Source: Bacteroidaceae bacterium (GTDB lineage: Bacteria > Bacteroidota > Bacteroidia > Bacteroidales > Bacteroidaceae). Taken from it: DNA of 64,000 bases. The notes beneath the pieces were generated by a model. The model was given only the letters and a program-made list of their open reading frames with translations. It did not search any database and was not told the DNA's origin. Positions within the stretch are counted from its first letter, which is position 1, and every line of letters starts with the position of its first letter. Made by a program: the position numbers and the translations under genes. Location of the stretch: NCBI GenBank assembly GCA_017469685.1, contig JAFUFW010000026.1:1-64000 (forward strand). Reading direction: 5' to 3'. Below are positions 18,614 to 28,101 of this stretch, one piece after another.

Positions 18614-21208
18614 TTACTTGTTATATGGTGCTACGCGGTTCACTATATGGATGACGGCACGACTCGATGCAAGAATGTTGCTTGCTTTCAAGGGATCCTT
18701 GTTGTCTACGATTAGGTCGCGCGCCCAGACATTGAAAGTCGATGGGTCATCGGTCATCACCGATGCCGGCGAGTCTGTCCCGAAGCTTAGGCTGTTGCTT
18801 GTTGAGGTCACGGTGATGGGTATGAACTGCCCGTTCGCCTTGCGAGCTGCCGTGTAGAAGGTCTTTGTCCAAGCACCTGTACCAACAGGTATAGCTCCGT
18901 CGATGAAATGGAAACGCAGGAAGTTGAGGAGGTACATGCATCGTTCTTTTTTTGTGGATTCGTTGTCTTCCATTGATATACGATCCCACTCCCAGAGGTT
19001 CTGGTCAGCATGGAATGCGGCGTCGATGGCCTCATTAGTGGGTACAAGAATGGTATAGCGGTAGTTGTTGAACGATGTTACAATCTGCCCTACACCGCTG
19101 CTCTGCTCTGTGGTCTGCTGGTCGAATATAGCCTGAATGTCCTTATCATCCTTGAAATAAGAATAGACCGTGGGGTCGCCTTGCAGAAGCTCGAAGAAAC
19201 GGCTGTACCGCGGATTTCCCTTGAGAGTCGAGTAGACTGAGAGCATAGGATCTTGTAGAATGCGGTCGATAAAGAAGGTATGACTGTTGTTTGTGATGTA
19301 GATGCTATCTTTAAGCCGTGCTGCAGGCAAGCTAAGCTCAGCATCGCCGGCGCCGGTAAACGTAGTGGATAAGTTGCTCCCGGAGGCCCGTTGGATAATG
19401 GAGCCGCCCTTCGTCAGATAGAAGGTCTTGTCGCCTTCGTCCATGAAGCCAGACATAGGCTCGCCTTCTGTGTCTGCTACCACGATGTGCATATCAAGGA
19501 TGTCACGTAATCGATTCTGGATGCGACTTTGGTCGGCCGAGGCATTACCGATGGTTCGCAGTAGTGTACCACGGCTGCCATCTTCGTTCACTGAAAACAC
19601 ATCGGCTAAGATGCGCCCATTGGCAACTTTGAATCCCCAAATCTCACGATTATCAACGCCTGTATTTGCATAGATACTCCATGAAATGGGTTCGGCATAA
19701 TATCGCACAGCCGAGTCGGTCGGCACAAGCAGGTTGTATTGATTCTCTAATGAACGCAGGTAAAGGTGGAACTTCAGTTCGTCGTTCTCGTCAATAGCAG
19801 CTTTCATTACACGAGTGATGGGTGAGGTAAGCGTAGGAGCATAGGCGCATTTGTAGTCGATGGGTGGAAATACGGTGTTGGTGAAATAGACCAGACCGTT
19901 GCACCCAAGCTGAGTACCTACAATGTAGTCTTTCTTCATGTGCATTAAGTTGCCCTTTTGATCTGCCAGATTGTCCCATCCGTTAGGCAGTGAACCAACA
20001 AAAGACTTCAGCTGATGGTTCTTGATGAACTTGCACAGCACATCGAGGGGCACATTGTCCCATGTTCCATAAACTTTACGAAGGAAGTCGCCGTTGGCCG
20101 ATACGAAGTAATTCTGCATTGCTTCATCTGTAGGTACGAACATAACGCCCATATCCGTTGGCGCTCCCAGACGGTTGTAGGCAGGGTCGAAATATAGCAT
20201 GCGGTCATCAGTTAGAGTCTCCGTCTCACGGCCTGGCAGCCAAGGTGTCTGAGTGCAAGCTCCTACTCCATTATCGTTGAAATAGCGGCGGACGAAAACA
20301 GAATCTGTTACATAGTCGTTCATCTCGTCGGCACGCACTGTGGCATCGATATCAGCATCATAGAAAGGGGCCGAGAACTTATTCATCAGACGGGCAAAGG
20401 TTTTGGTGTTTGCGTTTCGCTCTATAATTTCAGCCATATTTGGCAAAGGTGCCACTACCTCGTCAGCCACATGGAGATAACCGTTTTTGCATGTTATGTT
20501 CTTGTCAGCCTCGCCAACGTGCGCGCCATTAATATAGAAGCCTTTTTCATCGTATGCGAGTCCGCCGCTGACAACAGCCCAGTCGGCCTCAGTGATGCCC
20601 TGCTTAACCATGAAGGCTGGCGTGAAGATTACATCTGGGCGAGCCTGATTATCTACTATCCATTTTCCTTTGCGCACGTGAAAGCGTTCCCACCATTCAG
20701 TACTTGGAACATCCTGAGAACTGAATAATTGTATTCTGTCATAAATGGTTGCAGAAGCGTCGCGCACTACTGCTGTGCCTTCGCCATCATTGTCGCTGTT
20801 GGTGTTGGGTACATTTGCCAGCATATTATCCAGATAAGCCATATTAAGCATTGAAGCATTAAAAAGATAGCTGACCTCGGCACGAGATAGCTGGTTGACG
20901 ATGTCGCGAGGGTTGTCGCCCGTCAGTCCCTGCTGAGAGAAATAGCATTTGTATGCGTCGTCGCTGGCAGGGAATAGCGTCTTGCTTCCCGTGCGGGTGA
21001 GAGTGCCGTCAAGCCCGAGACGGTCGGCAAGGGTCAGGTACGTGCTGTATTTTCCATTCTGCTGTAACCAGTCGTATATGTTAGCCCCAAGCCAGGAGGG
21101 TTCCTCGTTGTCGTAGGAGTAGTCGTCCTTGCAAGCTGTGAGCAATCCTATACAAGCCATAGTCAGCAATAGGCACTTGGCAATTGATTGTTGCATTAGA
21201 TTTGACAT
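18614..21208 (-). CDS. Large lipoprotein with four FAS1 (fasciclin) domains, first gene of the susCD operon
   Basis: An 864-residue lipoprotein with lipobox LLTAC. Four copies of the FAS1 core motif are visible, spaced through the protein: KTLFPASDDAYKCYF (about 77), GVMFVPTDEAMQNYF (about 355), YNLLVPTDSAVRYYA (about 490) and YTILVPTNEAIDAAF (about 735). Closing H-x-V segments follow, such as RAVIHIVNRVAPY at the C-terminus. It is the first gene of the long minus-strand operon, with the operon's -7 box 28 bp upstream. It is presumably exposed on the outer membrane next to the SusC/SusD complexes. Whether it binds glycan, protein or other cells cannot be told from the sequence. Confidence 0.82.
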   Translation of the reverse strand: MSNLMQQSIAKCLLLTMACIGLLTACKDDYSYDNEEPSWLGANIYDWLQQNGKYSTYLTLADRLGLDGTLTRTGSKTLFPASDDAYKCYFSQQGLTGDNPRDIVNQLSRAEVSYLFNASMLNMAYLDNMLANVPNTNSDNDGEGTAVVRDASATIYDRIQLFSSQDVPSTEWWERFHVRKGKWIVDNQARPDVIFTPAFMVKQGITEADWAVVSGGLAYDEKGFYINGAHVGEADKNITCKNGYLHVADEVVAPLPNMAEIIERNANTKTFARLMNKFSAPFYDADIDATVRADEMNDYVTDSVFVRRYFNDNGVGACTQTPWLPGRETETLTDDRMLYFDPAYNRLGAPTDMGVMFVPTDEAMQNYFVSANGDFLRKVYGTWDNVPLDVLCKFIKNHQLKSFVGSLPNGWDNLADQKGNLMHMKKDYIVGTQLGCNGLVYFTNTVFPPIDYKCAYAPTLTSPITRVMKAAIDENDELKFHLYLRSLENQYNLLVPTDSAVRYYAEPISWSIYANTGVDNREIWGFKVANGRILADVFSVNEDGSRGTLLRTIGNASADQSRIQNRLRDILDMHIVVADTEGEPMSGFMDEGDKTFYLTKGGSIIQRASGSNLSTTFTGAGDAELSLPAARLKDSIYITNNSHTFFIDRILQDPMLSVYSTLKGNPRYSRFFELLQGDPTVYSYFKDDKDIQAIFDQQTTEQSSGVGQIVTSFNNYRYTILVPTNEAIDAAFHADQNLWEWDRISMEDNESTKKERCMYLLNFLRFHFIDGAIPVGTGAWTKTFYTAARKANGQFIPITVTSTSNSLSFGTDSPASVMTDDPSTFNVWARDLIVDNKDPLKASNILASSRAVIHIVNRVAPYNK

Positions 21209-21235
21209 GAGTTGGATTTGTTATTCTTTTTTCGT

Positions 21236-21245
21236 TGCAAAGGTA
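21236..21245 (-). promoter_or_regulatory. -7 promoter box of the FAS1-susCD operon
   Basis: The minus strand reads TACCTTTGCA, a full match to the Bacteroidetes -7 element, 28 bases upstream of the ATG at 21208. It lies in the 104-bp gap after the GH92 gene and marks the start of the operon that ends at 5326. Confidence 0.65.
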
Positions 21246-21312
21246 TGATGTGAGTTACTTCCAGAAGGCATACCGATGCGTCGTTTTTTATCACATTCGC
21301 TCCAATTTCTTA

Positions 21313-23544
21313 TTATTTGTCAAATTGAAGCAGTTTTCCTGCCGGCTTAGTGGATAGCTCGAAATGCAACGTTCCTCCCTTCATTATTTCATCATGAGAG
21401 AGCACGGGATGTTTCAATTTTTGCCCATTCCATCGAATGTTTTTTACGAAAAGAGCCTCTTTCCCATGTCGGTCGACTTGAATACGGAATGTCTTTCCGC
21501 CGGGCAGGTGGATAGTAGCTTGCCTGACAGAAGGTGCGAACAAAACGTATGCGGCAGATGCAGGGTTCAAGGGGTAAAGGCCAAGGGCTGCAAAGACATA
21601 CCAGGCTGACATCTCGCCGCAGTCATCGTTGCCTATGTATCCGCTTACGTCTGTATTGTACATCGTGCGACGAATATGATTGACTATTTGGTCAGTTTTC
21701 CAGGGCTGTCCGGCCAGCGTGTAGAGGAAAGATACGTGGTGGCTGGGCTCATTGCCATGTGCATAGAGGCCGATGAACCCCGATGCGTTATCGTTGCGCT
21801 GGCCACTCGTCTCATGGCAAGTGAAGAAATAGTCGAGCTGGTTAACGAAATTCTTTGTGCCGCCACTCAGTGCTATAAGGTCGTTCACGTCGTGCTGTAC
21901 AGACCAGCGCCACTGCCAGGCATTACCCTCGGTGAAGGCGCTTCCACCATTTGAGCCATAGCGCAGAGCATCGAAATCTGGCAACCATGTTCCTTTGTCG
22001 TCCTTGGGCTGGAAGAGTTGCGTCTCTTTATTGTATAAGTTTCGGTAATTATGGGCGAGAGAGTCGAAATGCTCCATTTCGTCAGTCAGCCCGAGCAGCT
22101 CGGCAAGACGCGCAGCACACCATGCGTCGTAGGAATCCTCAAGAGTGATGCTGACACTCTGCGTCTGCACATTCTCCGGCATATAGCCGAGACGCTCCCA
22201 CAGAGCCCAAGGTGAATCGCGATGTGGCGTGGTCAATGTCTGTTTGATGGCATGCCATGCACGGTGCTCATCTATGTCTGGCACGCCTTTGCGTATTGCC
22301 TCTACAATAATGCTGATGGCGTGGTTCCCAATCATGCAATAGTTATCTTCACCCCAAAGTTCCCATATTGGTAAGTAGCCATAGTACTCAGCATGGTCGA
22401 GCATTGAGTTGACCATGTCTGAGGCGCGTTTGGGTTGCAATAGGTCGTAGAGTGCGTGGGCAGCCCGGTAAGTGTCCCAAATGCTGAACATAGTGTAGAT
22501 GTCATGTCCCTCGCGCGCGGTACCTATATTATAATCTGCGCGCGCGTACTGGCCATTGACATCGCTGAAGACATTAGGCTGCTGCATGGCGTGATAGAGG
22601 GCCGTGTAGAAAATGGTGGCCTCTTCGGCGGTGAGGAAGTCGGCCATGATGCCGCCCAGCGCGTCATCCCATTGCTGGCGGGCTGCAGCGTGTAGCTGGT
22701 CAAAGGTCTGTCTGTCGGCCTCCTGCTGACGGTTCTGCCGGGCGTTTTCCACACTGACAGCCGAGATGCCCACACGCGCCACCACCTGCCGTCCCTCGCC
22801 ACCGAAGGTCAGTGTGCCCTTCAGGTCGGTGCCGTTGAGGAAGAAAGGAGTATCTGCACCTTCATACCATCGGCCGTCGCCCCATAGCCCGTAGCGTGTG
22901 ATGGGCTGTGAGAAGCGGATGGAGAAACACACCTTGCGCAGTGGTGCCCACCCCGTGATGATGCGGAATCCCTCGACCGTGTGGGCATCGACCACGCGCA
23001 GTTGGGCCCGCTCTATGCGCCGTCCCCAGGAACCCTTGGCACATGAGTGGTCGAGGTCAAGGAACACGCAGCGGGGCTGTTCAGGGGCGTAGGTGTAGCG
23101 ATGAACGCCCGTGTGTGGTGTGGCCGTCAGTTCGGCCAGAATGTCATCTTCACGCAGCAGTACACTGTAGTATCCCGCTTGAGCCACCTCCCGCGTGTGA
23201 TCGATGGTGGCCACGCGTCGGTCCTGGCTCACGGGCAGCAGAGCGATGTCCACCAGATCGGCCGCCCCAGTGCCAGAGAGGTGGGTGTGTGAGAAGCCAT
23301 AGAGGGTCTCCTCCTCGTGGGCGTAGCCAGCGGGGCAGTCCCAGTCGGGTGCCTCGCGTGTGTCTGGCGACAGCTGCACTAGCCCAAAGGGCACCGTTGC
23401 TCCAGGATAGTTGTTGCCCCGCAGGGCATCCTCGATTCGGCCTGTGCCGATGAGGGGATTGACGTATTGGGCAACTTGGGCGTGTGCCGTAAACAGCCCC
23501 CCCATGAGCAGGAAGAGTGTGATAAGTGATGTGTGATGCTTCAT
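21313..23544 (-). CDS. GH92 family exo-alpha-mannosidase
   Basis: A 743-residue secreted alpha-mannosidase of the calcium-dependent inverting family GH92. A signal peptide ends at about residue 22 (FTAHA), and the mature protein begins with the family hallmark YVNPLIGTG. Other conserved blocks are NNYPGATVPFGLVQLSPDT, GFSHTHLSGTGAADLVDIAL, the EGNAWQWRW segment (its Glu is taken as the catalytic acid) and IGNDDCGEMSAWYVFAALGL (its acidic residues include the likely base). GH92 enzymes trim alpha-1,2, -1,3, -1,4 or -1,6 mannose; the linkage cannot be assigned from the sequence. The signal peptide ends in A rather than a lipobox, so it is probably periplasmic. It has its own promoter box and is divergent from the regulator gene. 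Confidence 0.92.
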   Translation of the reverse strand: MKHHTSLITLFLLMGGLFTAHAQVAQYVNPLIGTGRIEDALRGNNYPGATVPFGLVQLSPDTREAPDWDCPAGYAHEEETLYGFSHTHLSGTGAADLVDIALLPVSQDRRVATIDHTREVAQAGYYSVLLREDDILAELTATPHTGVHRYTYAPEQPRCVFLDLDHSCAKGSWGRRIERAQLRVVDAHTVEGFRIITGWAPLRKVCFSIRFSQPITRYGLWGDGRWYEGADTPFFLNGTDLKGTLTFGGEGRQVVARVGISAVSVENARQNRQQEADRQTFDQLHAAARQQWDDALGGIMADFLTAEEATIFYTALYHAMQQPNVFSDVNGQYARADYNIGTAREGHDIYTMFSIWDTYRAAHALYDLLQPKRASDMVNSMLDHAEYYGYLPIWELWGEDNYCMIGNHAISIIVEAIRKGVPDIDEHRAWHAIKQTLTTPHRDSPWALWERLGYMPENVQTQSVSITLEDSYDAWCAARLAELLGLTDEMEHFDSLAHNYRNLYNKETQLFQPKDDKGTWLPDFDALRYGSNGGSAFTEGNAWQWRWSVQHDVNDLIALSGGTKNFVNQLDYFFTCHETSGQRNDNASGFIGLYAHGNEPSHHVSFLYTLAGQPWKTDQIVNHIRRTMYNTDVSGYIGNDDCGEMSAWYVFAALGLYPLNPASAAYVLFAPSVRQATIHLPGGKTFRIQVDRHGKEALFVKNIRWNGQKLKHPVLSHDEIMKGGTLHFELSTKPAGKLLQFDK

Positions 23545-23580
23545 TCAGTGGTTAGTTTATATTTCTTGACTTTTGGTGTA

Positions 23581-23588
23581 CAAAGGTA
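23581..23588 (-). promoter_or_regulatory. -7 promoter box of the GH92 gene
   Basis: TACCTTTG on the minus strand, 37 bases upstream of the GH92 ATG, followed by TACA instead of the more usual CA. It sits on the GH92 side of the divergent intergenic region. Confidence 0.55.
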
Positions 23589-23685
23589 GAGGTTACAGCC
23601 GAAACTGCGGCCATCTGCATGCTTCATCTTTTGCCACGTATGCGCCAAATCCATCCAATATCCACCCAGGCCAAAGGGTTAAGGC

Positions 23686-23751
23686 TTTTTGCAATAACCC
23701 TTGACCCTTTTGGCAATAACCCTTGACCCTTTTGGCAATAACCCTTAAGGG
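23686..23751. repeat. Three 22-bp tandem repeats in the divergent GH92/regulator promoter region
   Basis: The unit (TTTTGGCAATAACCC plus 7 further bases) occurs twice intact at 23708-23729 and 23730-23751, the last copy diverging at its 3' end to TTAAGGG. A slightly degenerate first copy runs from about 23686 to 23707. The core AACCCTT is also present as its inverse (AAGGGTT) at 23674-23680 and 23763-23768, flanking the array. A 22-bp period equals about two DNA turns, which would place the repeats on the same helix face, as expected for binding sites of a dimeric regulator. The obvious candidate is the AraC-type output domain of the adjacent regulator. Confidence 0.75.
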
Positions 23752-23841
23752 TTTTGACAGGAAGGGTTAAACCAATATGTCGAGAGAAGGACTTTTGAAA
23801 AGTTTTTGGTAAAAAAAGTGTGATATGTCGGGTATAATGTG

Positions 23842-23851
23842 TATGTTTGCA
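23842..23851 (+). promoter_or_regulatory. -7 promoter box of the hybrid regulator gene
   Basis: TATGTTTGCA matches the TAnnTTTG consensus and lies 17 bases before the ATG at 23868, giving a very short leader. This also argues against the upstream in-frame TTG at 23847 as the start. Confidence 0.5.
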
Positions 23852-23867
23852 GCAGAAAAAAAACAAT

Positions 23868-26800
23868 ATGGTGTGGAATAAGTATCTCTCAGGCCTCCTC
23901 CTCCTGTGTGTATCTCTGACTGTGGTCGCTGCTCCGCGCATAGGAATTTTTAAGACCGTAGACAGCCGCGTTGGGCTGTCGCAGAACAATGTCAAAAGCA
24001 TCGCGCAGGATGACTATGGATTCATATGGTTAGGCACGAAGAACGGACTCTGCCGCTATGACGGGCGGCAGACGCGGCTCGTAAGCGTTATGGATTTCAG
24101 GACGGGACGGGCCAACCAGAACATTTCTGCCCTGATGGCTGCTCGGGAGCATCTGGTGTGGGTGGGCACGGACGAGGGCGTCTTCATATACGACGAGACT
24201 GCCGACCGCTTCTTTCACATTGACACCGAGGCGCAGGATGGACAACGCATGACAAACTGGGTTGCCGACATACGGCACGACCATGAAGGACGTGTCTGGA
24301 TTGTGGTGCCTGCCGAGGGCATCTTTCGTATCGAGACGGCAGGACTAACTGGCGCAAGTGAACTATCGAAGGCAGCCATACGCCACTACCCCAATATCAG
24401 CGAGGCCAGCAGTGGCCACTTCACATGTCTGTGTGTAACGTCGAGTGGCGAAGTTTGGGCAAGCGGTTGGGACATTGGGCTGTGGCGGCTAAATGCAAAG
24501 ACTGACCGTTTCGAACAGATCAGCCAAGATGTCACAGGACGTTCTATCCTTGGCATACAGACTAATACTCTAACCGCTTTGCCAGACGGCAGTCTTGCTA
24601 TGGCTGTGCAGAACGGGCGACTTGTGCTCTATTCTCCACTGAAAGGCGAACTGATCGACAACCCCTGGCAGGACTTCTCATCTACCATTGTGCGTTGTGC
24701 TACGGCTTATGATGGTCAGCTTTTGGTGGGCACCTATGACGGTCTCTTCTGCATTGACACCACTACAGGGGAGAGTGTACACTATACCCATAACCGCAGA
24801 AACCCCAATAGCCTACCTGACGATATTGTCTACACGACCTTTCGCGACCGCGAAGGAAACTATTGGATTGGAACAATGTTTGGTGGGGCCGCCTATCTGC
24901 CAACACGAAAACAAATGTTCACCATCTTACAAACCGACGAATTAGGACATAGCCTCTCAAGCGATCGCATACGACAGTTGACAACCGACGGGGCACAGAA
25001 TTTGTGGCTTTGCACAGAGGATGGTGGTATCAACAATATAGATTTGCAAACAGGCCACATCACCCCGCACATAGGACAGACGTCAGGCAAGGATGATAAC
25101 TTCACCATCTGTCTGACATACTATCAAGGGATGCTTTACGCTGGCATCAATAAAACAGGCATTAAGATTGTGGATGTCCGAGATGGGCAGGCGCATATTA
25201 TTGACAACGCACAGTTAGGCCTGCCTCGTGAGACAACGGTTTATGATATCGTATTCGACCCGCAAGGAATGGCCTGGGTAGGCACAGACCATGGTGTATG
25301 GTATGGTAAAGGGATAAGCGGACCCCTTACGCATTTGTCTGGGCTTGAGGAAGGTTGGGTTTACGATATACATTTCAACCATAAAAGCACAATGTGGATG
25401 GCAATGATGGGAAGTGGAGTCTACCGTTTGGATGCTCAAGGTCGGCTTGAACACTATACGCCCAACCCTAACAATCCACATAGCCTCTCTTCGGGTAGCG
25501 TTAGTGCTGTATTTGAGGATAGCCGTGGTAACATTTGGCTAAGCACAGACCGAGGGGGCATCTGCCGTTATCGCCCTGAGACAGATGATTTTGAACGCAT
25601 AAGCACGCCAGAAGGTTTGCCAGATGACGTTGCCTACGACATTGTCGAAGATGTTCATGGACGATTATGGTTCGGAACGAACCGAGGGCTGGTGCAGATG
25701 AACCCGCAGACAGGGCTCATTCATCTATTCACTACACAGCAGGGGCTGCCGAGTAATCAATTCAACTACAAAGCTGCTCTTAGCTTAGCAAATGGCGACA
25801 TGCTCTTTGGCACCATTGACGGCCTAGTGCTCTGTCAGCCAGACAATGTGGCCACAGTTGCCGATTCCAAAGCCGATTATCAGCCAAGCCTTTTGTTGAC
25901 CAGGCTGAGTATTGATGGTCAAGACGTCACGCCCAACACATCCGGATCTCCTCTGAAGACTTCCATCATGGAGACGAAACGAATAGTGTTACCCTACAAT
26001 CGCACTAATATTAACCTTGGAGTGGCTCTTTTATCGTATGCCTCAGGAATGGAGACCATCTGCGAGTATCGCCTCGAACCTATCGACACTGAATGGCACG
26101 TAGTGCCCGACGGCGGGCTGTCGTTGGCCAGCCTTGCCTCAGGCAGCTATTCTCTTCGGCTGCGTTCCAGCAACCTGACTGATGAGGATACACCCCATGA
26201 GATGCGCACATTGATTATAGTTGTACGTCCGCCGTTGTGGCGCCAGTGGTGGGCCATACTATTATATATAATATGTGTTGGTTTCATTGCCACTATGTGG
26301 TTTCTTTGGTATCGCCGTAGGAAGGAGCAACAGTTTCAGGAACGTCAGCGCCTCTTTACGATAGAAAAAGAAAAGGAACTGGGCGAGAAGAAAGTGCAGT
26401 TCTTCACCGAGATAGCTCATGAGATACGGACTCCACTCACTCTAATCAACGGGCCATTGGAAATTATTCAGAAGGCGGGGGTTAAGGACAAATACATAGA
26501 ACGGAACTTAGGAGTCATTCAACAGAACACCAATCGTCTGCTGAATCTCGCCTCGCAATTGCTCGATTTCCAAAAATTAGGTTCGGGCGAAACAAAACCA
26601 AAGTTGGAGACGGTGAACGTAAGCGAACTGCTACGCGACACAATGGAACGCTTCGAACCAACCTTTAGCATTCGCGGAAAAACACTTACCACAAAACATA
26701 TTGAACCTGCCGTGCTGGCTCTCATCGACCGTGAAGCCGTCACAAAGATACTCAGCAACCTGCTCAACAACGCCCTGAAGTATGGGCAAAGCTGCTGTGA

Positions 26801-27977
26801 GGTGGAACTTGTCACTTACGCCAATCGTTTCCGCATTTTGGTGTATTCCGACGGTGCTCTTATACCACCCGAACGATGCGAAGCCATCTTCGACCCATTC
26901 GTTCAGTTGAAAACTCACAGAGAGACAACAGAGGAACCCATAGGTGGAGTTGGAATTGGCCTTGCACTTTGTCGCTCACTGGCCAAGATGCACAATGGAA
27001 CACTGACAGTGGAGCCTGCCGTAAAGGGAGATGACACGGTTGTGGAAGGCAATTGTTTCGTCCTTGACTTACCTTTAGGCAAAGCCATGATTACCGATGA
27101 AGCTTCCGACGCTCCAGGAAACAACACTTTACCCGACAATACAGCTCTCGCCGATGATGGTTTGCTGACTCAGGGAAACGTGCGCGGAGCCAATGTCCTG
27201 CTCGTGGAAGACGAAGAAGGTATACGCGATTTCATCGCTGAGCGACTCCGTGAAGATTTCATCGTCGAGGTTGCGGAAAACGGACAAGTTGCTCTCGACA
27301 TATTGAAAGCCAACCACATCGACCTTGTCATCACCGACATCATGATGCCCGTAATGGACGGCGTAGAGCTATGTCGCCACATCAAGCAGGACATAGATTT
27401 CAGCCATATCCCCGTCATTTTCCTCACGGCAAAGAACGATACCAACACGAAAATCGCTGGCCTTCAGGTTGGGGCTGAGGCTTACATTGAGAAGCCCTTT
27501 GCTTGGGACTTTCTTCGTTCGCAAGTCATCTCTTTGCTCAGCAACAGACAGAAGGAACGTGAAGCATTTGCCAAGCGTCCTTTCTTCCCGATGAACGGGA
27601 TGCAGATGAGTCACGAAGACGAGGAATTCATGAATCGTGCTCTTGAAGTCATCAACAAACATCTCTCAGATGATAGTTTCAATGTTGAGGCCATGGCGTC
27701 GGCGCTTTGTATGAGCCGTAGTAGCCTTCTGCGTAAAATAAAGACATTATTCGATATGCCACCTCTCGATTTTATACGGCTTATTCGCTTGAAGAAAGCC
27801 GCCGAACTCATTCAGAAAGGGCGCTATCGTATGGGCGAAATATGCTTGATGGTGGGGTTCAGCAACCATTCTTATTTCTCGAAACTATTCTGCAGACAGT
27901 TTGGCATGACCCCAAAAGACTTCGAGAAGCAAATAGAAGAACAACGCTTGAAAGCAAAGATTTTGCGTCAAAAATAG
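23868..27977 (+). CDS. Hybrid two-component system regulator (sensor kinase, receiver and AraC output in one chain)
   Basis: A 1369-residue regulator of the type that senses oligosaccharides in the periplasm and switches on polysaccharide loci in Bacteroidetes. Order of parts: signal or anchor (1-22); two beta-propellers made of about 14 Reg_prop repeats (for example GFIWLGTKNGLCRYDG and GRLWFGTNRGLVQM); a Y_Y_Y domain (about 700-780); a transmembrane helix (about 793-815); a HisKA domain with AHEIRTPLTL (His851); an HATPase with NLLNNALKYG and GGVGIGLAL; a receiver with ITDIMMPVMDG (Asp1157); and an AraC-type double HTH (about 1265-1365) with MSRSSLLRKIKTLF and VGFSNHSYFSKLF. All phospho-relay residues are present, so it should be active. 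It is divergent from GH92 and upstream of the plus-strand enzyme operon, which are its likely targets. Confidence 0.95.
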   Translation: MVWNKYLSGLLLLCVSLTVVAAPRIGIFKTVDSRVGLSQNNVKSIAQDDYGFIWLGTKNGLCRYDGRQTRLVSVMDFRTGRANQNISALMAAREHLVWVGTDEGVFIYDETADRFFHIDTEAQDGQRMTNWVADIRHDHEGRVWIVVPAEGIFRIETAGLTGASELSKAAIRHYPNISEASSGHFTCLCVTSSGEVWASGWDIGLWRLNAKTDRFEQISQDVTGRSILGIQTNTLTALPDGSLAMAVQNGRLVLYSPLKGELIDNPWQDFSSTIVRCATAYDGQLLVGTYDGLFCIDTTTGESVHYTHNRRNPNSLPDDIVYTTFRDREGNYWIGTMFGGAAYLPTRKQMFTILQTDELGHSLSSDRIRQLTTDGAQNLWLCTEDGGINNIDLQTGHITPHIGQTSGKDDNFTICLTYYQGMLYAGINKTGIKIVDVRDGQAHIIDNAQLGLPRETTVYDIVFDPQGMAWVGTDHGVWYGKGISGPLTHLSGLEEGWVYDIHFNHKSTMWMAMMGSGVYRLDAQGRLEHYTPNPNNPHSLSSGSVSAVFEDSRGNIWLSTDRGGICRYRPETDDFERISTPEGLPDDVAYDIVEDVHGRLWFGTNRGLVQMNPQTGLIHLFTTQQGLPSNQFNYKAALSLANGDMLFGTIDGLVLCQPDNVATVADSKADYQPSLLLTRLSIDGQDVTPNTSGSPLKTSIMETKRIVLPYNRTNINLGVALLSYASGMETICEYRLEPIDTEWHVVPDGGLSLASLASGSYSLRLRSSNLTDEDTPHEMRTLIIVVRPPLWRQWWAILLYIICVGFIATMWFLWYRRRKEQQFQERQRLFTIEKEKELGEKKVQFFTEIAHEIRTPLTLINGPLEIIQKAGVKDKYIERNLGVIQQNTNRLLNLASQLLDFQKLGSGETKPKLETVNVSELLRDTMERFEPTFSIRGKTLTTKHIEPAVLALIDREAVTKILSNLLNNALKYGQSCCEVELVTYANRFRILVYSDGALIPPERCEAIFDPFVQLKTHRETTEEPIGGVGIGLALCRSLAKMHNGTLTVEPAVKGDDTVVEGNCFVLDLPLGKAMITDEASDAPGNNTLPDNTALADDGLLTQGNVRGANVLLVEDEEGIRDFIAERLREDFIVEVAENGQVALDILKANHIDLVITDIMMPVMDGVELCRHIKQDIDFSHIPVIFLTAKNDTNTKIAGLQVGAEAYIEKPFAWDFLRSQVISLLSNRQKEREAFAKRPFFPMNGMQMSHEDEEFMNRALEVINKHLSDDSFNVEAMASALCMSRSSLLRKIKTLFDMPPLDFIRLIRLKKAAELIQKGRYRMGEICLMVGFSNHSYFSKLFCRQFGMTPKDFEKQIEEQRLKAKILRQK

Positions 27978-28052
27978 CCCGTTTCATCGTCTTTGCTTCA
28001 TTTGTTGTACAAAATGGTGCAGTGGCGTTAAGGTTTTGGTGGATTGTAAGCT

Positions 28053-28062
28053 TACCTTTGCA
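28053..28062 (+). promoter_or_regulatory. -7 promoter box of the plus-strand glycosidase operon
   Basis: TACCTTTGCA, a full match to the Bacteroidetes -7 element, between the regulator stop (27977) and the beta-mannosidase ATG (28102). It decides the beta-mannosidase start, because in-frame alternatives upstream of it could not be on the transcript. A TTTG at 28035-28038 is closer than a normal -33 box. Confidence 0.6.
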
Positions 28063-28101
28063 TCGGTAATCGCTCTTTCGAGCTTAAAAGACGCAACAAG
28101 C

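Noticed and set aside
23686..23751. CRISPR array
   Set aside because: The units are directly adjacent without spacers and only three in number; no cas genes are present.
23624..24001. A 125-codon minus-strand frame containing the 22-bp repeats
   Set aside because: The repetitive peptide comes from the tandem repeats, and the frame overlaps the regulator start on the other strand. It is better explained as regulatory DNA.
28036..28101. The upstream TTG start of the beta-mannosidase
   Set aside because: It precedes the -7 promoter box and would bury the signal peptide.
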